This document shows, in pieces, positions 24,992-33,917 of a DNA stretch of 64,000 nucleotides. Position 1 is the first letter of the stretch. Every line of letters begins with the position of its first letter. Location: NCBI RefSeq assembly GCF_001565895.1, contig NZ_LSNE01000007.1, forward strand, positions 320,845 to 384,844, read 5' to 3'. The notes beneath the pieces were generated by a model. The model did no database searches and had not been told where the DNA came from. It saw only the letters and a list, made by a program, of their open reading frames with translations. The DNA comes from Paraglaciecola hydrolytica. Its GTDB lineage: Bacteria > Pseudomonadota > Gammaproteobacteria > Enterobacterales > Alteromonadaceae. A program made the position numbers and the translations under genes.

Positions 24992-26371
24992 TTATCTAGA
25001 TATTCTGGTTAAGTGCAAAGGATCGAGCAATAGCTCAAGTTCGGCACGAGGAATATTAGTGTTTTCTTCGGCCACATCAATAATGGCACGTTGCTGCTGA
25101 TAAGCCTGTTTGGCAATGTCAGCAGCCTTTGCATAACCAATACGAGCATTCAATGCGGTAACGAGTATTGGGTTTTTATGTAAAACCCGTTCAAGATTAT
25201 CTTGGTTAACCACAAAATCGCGAATGGCCTTATCGGCCAGTAAAACCATGCTGTTACTCAGTAATTGAATACTACTGAGTAGATTGTTAGCAATCATCGG
25301 TAACATCACATTTAACTCAAAATTTCCAGACTGACCACCAATAGTAATAGCGGTGTCGTTACCCATTACTTGGGCTGCGACCATAGCCACGGCTTCTGGG
25401 ATCACCGGGTTGACCTTGCCAGGCATGATGGATGAACCTGGTTGCAAAGCGGGTAAAGATATCTCAGCTAAACCAGCAAGTGGGCCTGAGTTCATCCAAC
25501 GCAGATCGTTGGCTATTTTCATCAAGGTTACAGCGATGGATTTAGTGATACCAGAAACACTCACTGCAGTATCTTGAGACGCTAACAAAGCAAAAAAATT
25601 GTCAGCCGCAACAAATTGTAATTCGGTAAGATCACTTAATATGCGGTTAAATTCGCTAGCTAAACCTGCTGGGGCATTCACTCCAGTACCAACGGCTGTG
25701 CCACCTAAGGCCAAAGTTTGAATAGCAGGTTGTATGTTTTTTAAGGTCTGAATTTGTTGTTTGAGCTGGGCGGCCCAGCCAAGCAGGCTTTGATCCATTC
25801 TAACCGGCATGGCATCCATTAAATGGGTGCGGCCCGTTTTACAGTAGTGTTTAACACTTTCTGCTTTGACAGTGATGGTACTTAGTAAATGCTCTAAAGC
25901 AGGCAGTAAGTCATGGTGGATAGCCAGTGCCGTACTTAGATGGATGCATGTTGGGATGACATCATTACTACTTTGTCCATAGTTAACGTGATCATTTGGG
26001 TGAACGGTCAAGCCTGAGTTTTGGGAGGCTAAATGGGCAATCACCTCATTGGCATTCATGTTAGTACTGGTGCCAGAGCCGGTTTGAAACACATCAATTG
26101 GAAAATGACGCATTAATTGTGTGTTAGCCAACAAGGTATCGCAGGCATTGATAACCGCCTGACCGATGTCAGGAGCTAGCACGCCAAGTTTCACATTGGC
26201 CTGCGCTGTCACAGTTTTAATCAGAATTAATGCACGGATAAAGGATTCCGGCAGGGTGTTTCCGCTAATAGGAAAATTATCAACGGCGCGCTGAGTTTGC
26301 GCGCCGTACAATGCATTGGCAGGCACTTCAAGTTGACCCATGCTGTCTTGCTCGACCCTTACTCGGTTCAC
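24992..26371 (-). CDS. fumC: Class II fumarate hydratase FumC
   Basis: Converts fumarate to malate in the TCA cycle; iron-free homotetramer, cytoplasmic. 459 residues, normal for FumC. Family motifs: GSGTSTNMNANEV (98-110), HPNDHVNYGQSSND, GRTHLMDAMPV with active-site His183, and the superfamily signature GSSIMPGKVNP (312-322). Aspartase is a homologue, but the sequence around these motifs is fumarase-like. It lies 38 bases downstream of opgH on the same strand; whether they share a transcript is unclear. Confidence 0.93.
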   Translation of the reverse strand: MNRVRVEQDSMGQLEVPANALYGAQTQRAVDNFPISGNTLPESFIRALILIKTVTAQANVKLGVLAPDIGQAVINACDTLLANTQLMRHFPIDVFQTGSGTSTNMNANEVIAHLASQNSGLTVHPNDHVNYGQSSNDVIPTCIHLSTALAIHHDLLPALEHLLSTITVKAESVKHYCKTGRTHLMDAMPVRMDQSLLGWAAQLKQQIQTLKNIQPAIQTLALGGTAVGTGVNAPAGLASEFNRILSDLTELQFVAADNFFALLASQDTAVSVSGITKSIAVTLMKIANDLRWMNSGPLAGLAEISLPALQPGSSIMPGKVNPVIPEAVAMVAAQVMGNDTAITIGGQSGNFELNVMLPMIANNLLSSIQLLSNSMVLLADKAIRDFVVNQDNLERVLHKNPILVTALNARIGYAKAADIAKQAYQQQRAIIDVAEENTNIPRAELELLLDPLHLTRISR

Positions 26372-26409
26372 AGTGTCACCTCATTGTTAGTTAGCCTGTT
26401 ACTGGATAC

Positions 26410-28530
26410 TTAAGCTGCCTTTAAAGCGCGCAGCGCCATAAACAATTCTTCATGACTGAGCAATGCCAGTTTTTCTTTGTCTGTCATCCAACCTAAGGCC
26501 TCAGTTTGAGAGTTAGCATCATCAATTTTATGCATCACACTGATTTTATCTAAAGGCGGATGGCCACGTGTTGGCTCAGGTGGTGTTAACACCATGGAGA
26601 AATGCTGACGCCACAGTGTGTCATGATGTAATAATTGCACGATCGTGAGGTTTTCAATGGTCTTAGAAAAGGCCACTTCAAACTCGTCACGTTGTTGCAT
26701 GATCGCTGGCGCTTCAACTTCTTCTGGAATGCTCAACAAACCGCAAAATCTTAGTATTTTGGCTAATAACTTACTGCCACTTAAAGCAGAAAGCGGAATC
26801 GACAATACTAAACCAACCAAAGTAGGTGATAACCAAATTAACAGAGGGGGCGAGTAATACAACAACGCCGCAGTCATCACGAGGCCAATCAAGGTGTGCC
26901 AGATGTGCTGACGAAACAATAATCCCCAAGGTAGGCCTTTATACTGGCGAGTTTGGGTTGTCCAGCCGGAATCGCGGCCGCGGAAAATATCCACAATATG
27001 TTTACTGTGGATCAACATAAATATTGGGGCATAGAGTACGGAAAAGAATATTTCGACTACGGCACCTAACAACATTCTAATGATGCCCAGGGGCTTGCGC
27101 AAAGAGGCACTAAAGATAGCGCGCAATAAGCCCAACGCTTTGGGCACTAACAAAATGGCCATGGTCATGACAAACAATTGGATCATGCGCTCAGAATCAA
27201 ATACCGGCCAGTGGGGAAACAAACTCATCTCATCGGAAAAGTACTCTACATTGACATAATGAATTTGAATGGCCATCACAATCCCGATAAGGATCAAGGC
27301 AAACCAAATAGGGGAGGCTAAATAGCCCATGATACCGGTGAGCATATGAAAACGGTTGGGCCAGCGTAAACCTTTGGCCGATAATACGGCTAAATGTTGG
27401 ATATTCCCTTGTGCCCAACGTCGGTCTCGAATAGCGACATCTGACAAACTCGGGGGACTTTCTTCCCACGAGCCTTTGAGCTCAGGCAACATGCGTACTG
27501 ACCAGCCAGCCCGGCGCATTAATGCTGCTTCGACAAAGTCATGGGAAAGTATGTCACCACTGAAAGGTTTGGAGCCACCTAAGGTCGGTAAACCCGCGGT
27601 TTCAGCAAAAGCCTTGACTCGAATAATGGCATTGTGTCCCCAATAGTTACCATCATCCCCTTGCCAAGTGGTAATGCCGTTGGCCACTATCGGTCCATAA
27701 ATAGTACCGGCAAATTGCTGGAGTCTGGCAAAAAGGGTATCGCCTCGATATAAACAAGGCAGGGTTTGTAGGATGCCGCTGCGAGGATCGGCTTCCATTT
27801 CATTCATCAGGGTAATCAGTGTTGAAGCGCACAACAAGCTATCTGCATCTAGCACTAACATATAGTCGTAACGGCCACCCCAGCGGCTGACAAACTCATG
27901 CACGTTACCCGCTTTTTTCGCTTTATTATTAAAACGACGGCGATACCAGACATTAACCTCGCCTTTTAGCTCAGTTTGTAATTGGTGCACCGCTGCAGTT
28001 TCTTTAACCCATACGTCCGGCTTATTGGAATCGGAAATAATAAATATTTCAAATTGTTTACCCGCCCCCGCAGCTGCCAGTGCCTTACCCATGCTAAGTA
28101 GTGCAGCGCAAGTTTGCGCGGCATCTTCGTTATAGGTGGGCATTAATAACACCGTTTTTTTGTCTGACTGACTGATTGAGCGTTTGCTCATTACGATGCC
28201 TGGATAGATAAAACCAGCAATAGAGCCACAGGCCGCTAAGGCAATCCATACAAAAGTCATGGAAAACAAGCCAACCATAAGCCATTGCAATACAGTGACA
28301 TCACCTTGTGACACGATCAGTACCATCTGATAGGTTGCAAAAATGGTTAGGGCTAAGGCTCCACCAAAAGTGATCAGGCGAGAGAACAAGGTTGTCCACC
28401 CTGACCACTTAAACGCTACTTTTTTATGCCGTGAAAAGTCCTGTGGGGGCATATGCAAAGGGTATTCTGTTGGTGTGGCACCTAAATTTACTGCGTTGTT
28501 TTCAACTGTTTGCAAGGTTAACGACTCCAT
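26410..28530 (-). CDS. opgH: Glucan biosynthesis glucosyltransferase OpgH
   Basis: Inner-membrane GT2 glycosyltransferase that polymerises the beta-1,2 backbone of osmoregulated periplasmic glucans from UDP-glucose. Two N-terminal membrane segments, then the GT2 domain (LLMPTYNED, LVLDADSLL, the QGDDGNYWGHNAI region and the acceptor/processivity motif RRWAQGNIQHL), followed by more membrane segments. At 706 residues it is shorter than the 847 of the Escherichia coli enzyme, mainly at the termini. It overlaps opgG by 13 bases, the standard gene order. Confidence 0.95.
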   Translation of the reverse strand: MESLTLQTVENNAVNLGATPTEYPLHMPPQDFSRHKKVAFKWSGWTTLFSRLITFGGALALTIFATYQMVLIVSQGDVTVLQWLMVGLFSMTFVWIALAACGSIAGFIYPGIVMSKRSISQSDKKTVLLMPTYNEDAAQTCAALLSMGKALAAAGAGKQFEIFIISDSNKPDVWVKETAAVHQLQTELKGEVNVWYRRRFNNKAKKAGNVHEFVSRWGGRYDYMLVLDADSLLCASTLITLMNEMEADPRSGILQTLPCLYRGDTLFARLQQFAGTIYGPIVANGITTWQGDDGNYWGHNAIIRVKAFAETAGLPTLGGSKPFSGDILSHDFVEAALMRRAGWSVRMLPELKGSWEESPPSLSDVAIRDRRWAQGNIQHLAVLSAKGLRWPNRFHMLTGIMGYLASPIWFALILIGIVMAIQIHYVNVEYFSDEMSLFPHWPVFDSERMIQLFVMTMAILLVPKALGLLRAIFSASLRKPLGIIRMLLGAVVEIFFSVLYAPIFMLIHSKHIVDIFRGRDSGWTTQTRQYKGLPWGLLFRQHIWHTLIGLVMTAALLYYSPPLLIWLSPTLVGLVLSIPLSALSGSKLLAKILRFCGLLSIPEEVEAPAIMQQRDEFEVAFSKTIENLTIVQLLHHDTLWRQHFSMVLTPPEPTRGHPPLDKISVMHKIDDANSQTEALGWMTDKEKLALLSHEELFMALRALKAA

Positions 28531-30029
28531 CTATATAACCATGTTTCACCCCAAGGTTTATCTTTGCTAGACAAAGATACCCTGAGTTCAGAAAACTCTT
28601 GATTGCCCGGTTCAAATTTAACCACCACTCGATATAAACCGGTTTGCGGAATAAATTTCTGCACAGTACCCACAATTTTACCTGTGCTGGATGTGGCGTT
28701 AACCACTAAGTCATCGGGTAATCCTGTAGACGAATAATCAATTACATAATCTCGAATCGTATCACTACCTAAAGAACGTCCAGAAGCACTAGACACAATA
28801 CGACCGCCTTTATCTTCGATAGCAAATAGAGAGCTCCATGATACCTTGTAATGAAATGAGTAAGGTTTTTGCGCTTCTAGGGCTTCATCAGGTTGCCAAA
28901 ACGCCACAATGTTGTCGTGGATTTCTGAATTAGTGGGAATTTCTACTAACTCAACATGACCTGGGCCCCACGTACCGACTGGCTCAACCCAAGCAGAAGG
29001 TCTCGCTTCATAGTGAGCTTCCATATCATCAAAATCTCTAAATTCACGGTGGCGCTGGAACAAACCAAAACCTTTCATGGATTTATCTTTAAAAACAGAA
29101 ACTTGCAGCTTGCGAGGATTGGCTAATGGGCGCCATATTTTTTCATTGTTACTGTTCAGCATAAACAAACCATCCGAATCGTGTACTGCTGGTCTGAAAT
29201 CATCAAAGCGATTACGGTTGAGATCATTAAACAAATACATTGAAGTCAGTGGCGCAATGCCAAAGGAGGTAATTTTACGTCTGGGATAGAGGGTACTTTT
29301 TACTTCAATGACGGTTTTATCACCGGGAGTTGCTATAAAGGTAAAGGCGCCAGTTAGAGAAGGGCTTTCTAATAAAGCATGGATCACCAGCTTGTTGGCT
29401 TGTTCTTTGGGGCGTTCGATCCAAAATTCAGTAAAGGCCGGAAACTCTTCTCCAGAAGGTTTGGCGGTATTTATCGCAAGTCCACGAGCTGACAATCCGT
29501 ACCAATTATCTTTGCCCAAAGCACGAAAATAAGAGCCACCTTGGTAAACCAGAAATTCGTCCCACACATCTGGTTTATTGATTGGAGTGGTTAACTTAAA
29601 ACCTGAATAGCCTGGCGCTTGAGACTCTTTGGCCGCTTGTTGTTCTTTGTCGTAATTAAATATCTCACTGGTATATAAGATACGTCTTGCCACACCGCCA
29701 ACCACTAAATTGAGTTTGACTGGGGTTTTAAATAAAAATCCCGGATGCATGGGGCTGAGGCGGAAATTACGATCCTCCTTACTCCAGATAGTGGCGCTAC
29801 GTTGAAACTGAATCTTGCGATAGTCATCATAATCTAGATTGTTCAAGGGACTGTCTGCAGGGAGTTTTTGCTCAACATAATTCTGCAAAGCAAGCTCTTT
29901 AGCGCGCTCATCTAGCCAAGCCCGATTAAATGGGTGGGTTGGTCTCTCATCTTCTGCGCTGGCAGATACTGACAGACAAAATAAACAAGCAGCAATAATT
30001 GTCAAAAGAATGTTTAGTCTGTTCAACAT
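28518..30029 (-). CDS. opgG: Periplasmic glucan biosynthesis protein OpgG
   Basis: Periplasmic beta-sandwich protein required for glucan branching and release. Signal peptide residues 1-25 (LLTIIAACLFCLSVSASA). The mature protein is typical OpgG: FNRAWLDERAKELA near the start, the long GFKLTTPINKPD..., YFRALGKDNWYGLSARGLAI, and LFNDLNRNRFDDFR. 503 residues is the normal length. First gene of opgGH, preceded by a 607-base gene-free region that should hold its promoter. Confidence 0.95.
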   Translation of the reverse strand: MLNRLNILLTIIAACLFCLSVSASAEDERPTHPFNRAWLDERAKELALQNYVEQKLPADSPLNNLDYDDYRKIQFQRSATIWSKEDRNFRLSPMHPGFLFKTPVKLNLVVGGVARRILYTSEIFNYDKEQQAAKESQAPGYSGFKLTTPINKPDVWDEFLVYQGGSYFRALGKDNWYGLSARGLAINTAKPSGEEFPAFTEFWIERPKEQANKLVIHALLESPSLTGAFTFIATPGDKTVIEVKSTLYPRRKITSFGIAPLTSMYLFNDLNRNRFDDFRPAVHDSDGLFMLNSNNEKIWRPLANPRKLQVSVFKDKSMKGFGLFQRHREFRDFDDMEAHYEARPSAWVEPVGTWGPGHVELVEIPTNSEIHDNIVAFWQPDEALEAQKPYSFHYKVSWSSLFAIEDKGGRIVSSASGRSLGSDTIRDYVIDYSSTGLPDDLVVNATSSTGKIVGTVQKFIPQTGLYRVVVKFEPGNQEFSELRVSLSSKDKPWGETWLYRWSR

Positions 30030-30636
30030 GAAGTTCCTTAAATAGTAATTTTTAACTTATCGCACGCACCATAATGACAAACCTTATTGAAGTTTGTTTT
30101 TATGGGCTTAAACGGTAAATGTAAATGGATAAAACATCGCCTGTTCAGGTGTTTCAGAGACTTAAACTCTAAACACCCAACTGCTTATTTCGTTGTGACA
30201 ATTATCGCACGAATTATGCCAAGTCCATCAATAATAGATGAGCTACTTATGTGTATGCAGAATTAATTGTTTAAATTATCTACAAAATGGCCGTTTGGCG
30301 TGAGATACAGGTACTTAAATAAACGCCATGAAAGGATGGAAACCACCAAACATAGGGGCCTATGGCGATGTTGGCAGTAAATTTGTTGTAGTTTGTTATA
30401 AATGAATTTTTTTGCTTACAGCTGAAAGTGCCCTGACTCAAGTACTGTTAATGCCTAGTTCAAGCCCTTGGATAATTATTATTGAGTCGGATATTACAGA
30501 CACTTAGAGTAAATATTTCGTTATTTGCGACAGTTCATGGGTAAATGTTACACAGTAAGATTAATGAAAAACTCGTTTTTCAATTTACTCTAGCCTGTTA
30601 AGCTCAATTAACACCCAGTATTTAATAGGAAGGTTT
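30030..30636. other. 607-bp gene-free region between opgG and EthD-like gene
   Basis: No credible coding sequence. It must hold promoters for opgGH (minus) and the EthD-like gene (plus). Visible structures: an ACAAAC/GTTTGT hairpin with T5 (30077-30101), a GGTGTTT/AAACACC hairpin near 30148-30177, and overlapping inverted repeats at 30296-30367 including the dyad CATAGGGGCCTATG (30351-30364). Confidence 0.6.
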
Positions 30637-30954
30637 ATGTCTGATGTAAAACTAATGGTGCTCTACCCGCAACCTAAAGATCTAGTGCAGTTTGAAAAAG
30701 ACTACCAAGAGCACATTGCCTTGTTTCACCAACAAACAGGCATTCCTAGTGATGCAAGGCCATATAGTGTCACTAAATTTTTTCCAACCCCGCTTGGTGC
30801 GAGCCCCTTTTATCAAATGTTTAGCATGCCTTTTCCATCTTTAGAAGCTTTGCAACAAACCATGAGCAGTCCCGCCATGCAAATAATTGCGGCAGATGCT
30901 GTGCGTATTTCGTCTGGTGTTGCGCCTGCAGTGTTGATGGGAAGTGAAAGCTAA
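30637..30954 (+). CDS. EthD-domain protein
   Basis: 105-residue ferredoxin-fold protein of the EthD type (dimeric alpha-beta barrel). Features: the start VKLMVLYPQPKDLVQFEKDYQEHI, central TKFFPTPLGASPFYQMFSM and PAMQIIAADA near the end. AGGAAGG gives a strong ribosome site. EthD-like proteins are linked to degradation of ethers and aromatic compounds, but many are of unknown function. Stands alone, ended by a bidirectional terminator shared with nspC. Confidence 0.85.
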   Translation: MSDVKLMVLYPQPKDLVQFEKDYQEHIALFHQQTGIPSDARPYSVTKFFPTPLGASPFYQMFSMPFPSLEALQQTMSSPAMQIIAADAVRISSGVAPAVLMGSES

Positions 30955-31008
30955 ATAGGACAACTGTCTTAATCTAATGTTGCTTTATATTATTGACGTT
31001 TTAGATAC

Positions 31009-31036
31009 AAAAAAGGGCTAGTGACAGCCCTTTTTT
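31009..31036. terminator. Bidirectional rho-independent terminator
   Basis: A6 GGGCT, a six-base loop, AGCCC T6. Symmetric, so it can end both the EthD-like gene (plus) and nspC (minus). Confidence 0.9.
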
Positions 31037-31039
31037 AAA

Positions 31040-32194
31040 TTACGACAACTTATTTTTAAAATCTTCGTAGGTAAATTTTCGCACTAATTCAAAGGTTCCG
31101 TCTTTGCGTAATATACCAATAGACGGATGTTCTACCCCGTTAAAAAAAGTCGTTTTCACCATGGTATAGTGGATCATATCTTCAAAGATTATACGTTCTC
31201 CAATCTGTAATTCATGATCAAAGCTATATAAATCAATGGCATCGCCGGTTAAACAAGAGTTACCGCCAAAACGATATGTAAAAGCCTTTTCGCCTGCTTT
31301 ACCTGCATGACGTACTTCTGGGCGATAAGGCATTTCGAGTACATCAGGCATATGGGCGGTGGCCGACATATCGACGATGGCAATCTTGTCACGGTTTTCG
31401 ACTATATCAATCACTTCACAAACTAAGGGGCCTGTTTGCCAAGCCACAGCTGAGCCAGGCTCTAAGATCACGTTTAAGTGAGGATAACGAGCCTTAAAAG
31501 CTTTTAATACGCCGATAAGATGTTCAACATTGTAGCCTTTCTTCGTCATCAAATGACCGCCACCAAAGTTGATCCATTTTAATTGGCCAAAATACTGAGA
31601 GAATTTTTTTTCTACCGCGAGAATAGTGCGTTCGGTAGCAAAGGAGTCACATTCACATAAGTTGTGTATATGAAAACCTTCTATGCCAGTTAAATCTACA
31701 CCAACGAGATCTTTAGCCAGAATACCAAAACGCGAACCCGGCGCGCTGGGATCGTACAATTCGGTTTCGGCTTCGCGGTGTTCGGCATTTAAACGAATGC
31801 CTGGTGACACTGTCGAAGCTAATATTTGTTGTTTATAACGCTGCCACTGACCAAGACTATTAAAAGAAATATGGTCAACTAAATCAACTAACTGATCGAT
31901 ATCGCCCGGCTTAAATGCCGGCGAAAAAGCATGCACTTGTTTGCCAATGGTTTCTTTACCTAGGCGAGCTTCCCACACCGCGCTGGCCGTCGAACCTTGC
32001 AGATACTTTTTGACCAAATCAAAAGTAGACCACATTGAAAAACCTTTAAGGGCTAAGATGATCTCGACACCACTTTCGTCCTGTACTCGTTGCATGAGTT
32101 GTAAATTGGCTTCAAGTTTGGCTTCTTCACACACATAACAGGGTGAAGGGATTGCGGGGTTTAACATGGGATCTAAGGTGGCATCAAAAGTCAT
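31040..32194 (-). CDS. nspC: Carboxynorspermidine decarboxylase NspC
   Basis: PLP enzyme of the alanine-racemase fold that decarboxylates carboxy(nor)spermidine to (nor)spermidine. The PLP lysine lies in EIILALKGFSMW, with HIHNLCECDSF, NFGGGHLMTKKGY (phosphate site), ILEPGSAVAW and the active-site Cys in FGGNSCLTGD. 384 residues fits the family. The synthase gene is 97 bases upstream on the same strand, with a terminator-like hairpin between. The pair replaces the SpeD/SpeE route; whether the product is spermidine or norspermidine is not readable. Confidence 0.93.
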   Translation of the reverse strand: MTFDATLDPMLNPAIPSPCYVCEEAKLEANLQLMQRVQDESGVEIILALKGFSMWSTFDLVKKYLQGSTASAVWEARLGKETIGKQVHAFSPAFKPGDIDQLVDLVDHISFNSLGQWQRYKQQILASTVSPGIRLNAEHREAETELYDPSAPGSRFGILAKDLVGVDLTGIEGFHIHNLCECDSFATERTILAVEKKFSQYFGQLKWINFGGGHLMTKKGYNVEHLIGVLKAFKARYPHLNVILEPGSAVAWQTGPLVCEVIDIVENRDKIAIVDMSATAHMPDVLEMPYRPEVRHAGKAGEKAFTYRFGGNSCLTGDAIDLYSFDHELQIGERIIFEDMIHYTMVKTTFFNGVEHPSIGILRKDGTFELVRKFTYEDFKNKLS

Positions 32195-32237
32195 TTAGTT
32201 GTCCAAAATCAGTTGTATCGATGTATTTAAAACAAAA

Positions 32238-32264
32238 GGGCAGTGTCACTTTGTGAGACTGCCC
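32238..32264 (-). terminator. Intergenic terminator between polyamine genes
   Basis: GGGCAGT...ACTGCCC with a TCAC/GTGA inner stem and one mismatch, loop TTT. On the minus strand it is followed by TTTTGTTTT, so it is likely a partial terminator that lowers nspC relative to the synthase gene. Confidence 0.75.
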
Positions 32265-32291
32265 TATATTACTTAAGGATAAAACAGAAGC

Positions 32292-33494
32292 CTATTTTTT
32301 AAACGGACTTTGCTCAACATCAACAACTTGCCATGGCAAACCGTGTACGTTTAACATTTCCATAAAGGGATCTGGGTCAAATTGTTCCATGTTCCATACA
32401 CCGGCTTTTTTCCAAGTACCGTTTAACATCAAAGCCGCGCCTATCATAGCTGGCACACCTGTAGTGTAAGATACCGCTTGCGCGCCGACTTCTTCGTAAC
32501 ATGCTGCGTGGTCACAGTTGTTATAAATAAATATGGTCTTTTCTTTGCCATCTTTGATACCGGTAATATAAGTTCCGATACAGGTCATGCCTGAATAACC
32601 TTCGGCTAAGGTGCCAGGGTTAGGCAATACCGCTTTCAAAAACTCTAAAGGCACGATTTGCTGACCTTGGAAATCGATAGGCGCAATACTGGTCATGCCT
32701 ATGCCTTCTAATACACGTAAGTGAGTTAGATAAGCTTCGCCAAAAGTCATCCAAAAACGAGCACGTTTCAGGGTCGGAAAGTGTTTAACGATAGATTCTA
32801 ATTCTTCATGAAACATCAAATATGAAGCGCGTACACCGATGTTTTGATAATCCAGGTCTTCACGTACGCTCAGTGGATCGGTTTCTTTCCACTCACCGTT
32901 TTCCCAAAAACGACCACGTTGGGTAATTTCACGAATGTTGATTTCAGGATTGAAGTTAGTGGCGAAAGCTTTGCCGTGATCACCACCGTTACAATCAACA
33001 ATGTCTAAATAATGAATTTCGTCAAAATAATGTTTAGCCGCGTAAGCCGTATACACGTTAGTCACGCCGGGATCAAAACCACTACCTAATAAAGCCATTA
33101 AACCAGCTTTTTGGAATTTTTCTTGATAAGCCCATTGCCAAGAGTATTCAAACTTGGCCACGTCTTTAGGCTCATAGTTGGCCGTATCTAAATAGTCTAC
33201 ACCCGTTTCTAAACAGGCATCCATGATGGCCAAATCTTGATACGGCAGGGCAAGGTTAACCACTAAATCAGGTTTAACCTGTTTGATTACTTTAACCACT
33301 TCGCTGGCGTGATCAGCGTCAACGGCAAACACACCTTTGATACGATCGGCACCAATTTCTTTTTGTAGCGCTTCGCATTTCGATACGGTGCGACTAGCTA
33401 GGTAAATTTCGTCAAAAAATTCAGGCAAACGAGCACATTTTTTAACGGTTACTGCTGCAACGCCGCCAGCACCAATGATCAAGACACGAGACAT
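32292..33494 (-). CDS. Carboxy(nor)spermidine synthase (saccharopine dehydrogenase family)
   Basis: NADPH-dependent enzyme that condenses aspartate semialdehyde with putrescine or diaminopropane to carboxy(nor)spermidine. Rossmann motif VLIIGAGGVAAVTVKKC at the N-terminus, GSGFDPGVTNVYTAYA, the central DCNGGDHGKAFATNFNP and TTGVPAMIGAALML near the end, as in the Lys1-like CASDH enzymes; 400 residues, normal. AAGGATCATCCT before the ATG is a good ribosome site. Upstream lies a hairpin plus T7 within the probable leader. It precedes nspC. Confidence 0.92.
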   Translation of the reverse strand: MSRVLIIGAGGVAAVTVKKCARLPEFFDEIYLASRTVSKCEALQKEIGADRIKGVFAVDADHASEVVKVIKQVKPDLVVNLALPYQDLAIMDACLETGVDYLDTANYEPKDVAKFEYSWQWAYQEKFQKAGLMALLGSGFDPGVTNVYTAYAAKHYFDEIHYLDIVDCNGGDHGKAFATNFNPEINIREITQRGRFWENGEWKETDPLSVREDLDYQNIGVRASYLMFHEELESIVKHFPTLKRARFWMTFGEAYLTHLRVLEGIGMTSIAPIDFQGQQIVPLEFLKAVLPNPGTLAEGYSGMTCIGTYITGIKDGKEKTIFIYNNCDHAACYEEVGAQAVSYTTGVPAMIGAALMLNGTWKKAGVWNMEQFDPDPFMEMLNVHGLPWQVVDVEQSPFKK

Positions 33495-33917
33495 AGGATG
33501 ATCCTTATAATATTAAAGACTTAAAAAAACGCGCATGCTATCAGCAAATTTTGCGCATGCAAGTGCTGCATTAAAATAGGTGATTTTATCCGCTATTTCC
33601 AGTTTAAAGCATACAGACTTTTGTGACTGATGTTGTGAAACTATTGTTAAGTTAGTTCAATCTTCACTTAAACAAGTTAAAAATTTAATTTTGTGTATCA
33701 ATCCATCTGATGGCCAAAAAATTCCAATTCCTAGTGGTCAAATTTGACTAAACAGGTCATGCAAATAATTGTTTTTAATGTATTAATTTTATTCTACTTG
33801 AAAATAACTGGTGGTATGTTTATTTTGCAACAGGGTATTTTTCAGTGATTAAAATAGTGGATTCTGCTAGCAGTCAAATTTCTGCAAGTGAGAGCAATAA
33901 ATTAAGGAAAGTCATTA
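33495..33917. other. 423-bp divergent promoter region, no gene
   Basis: Between the polyamine operon (minus) and the glycan cassette (plus). AT-rich, no credible coding sequence. The polyamine side holds a leader hairpin (33523-33560); the cassette side presumably holds the promoter of the methyltransferase operon. Confidence 0.6.
33523..33560 (-). promoter_or_regulatory. Leader hairpin with T7: possible attenuator
   Basis: Two copies of GCGCATGC (33531-33538, 33553-33560), each containing self-complementary GCATGC, can pair around a 14-base loop that itself has GCAAA/TTTGC. On the minus strand GCG and T7 follow, about 20 bases before the ribosome site of the polyamine synthase gene. No minus-strand gene lies upstream, so it should act on the leader of this operon. 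Confidence 0.55.
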
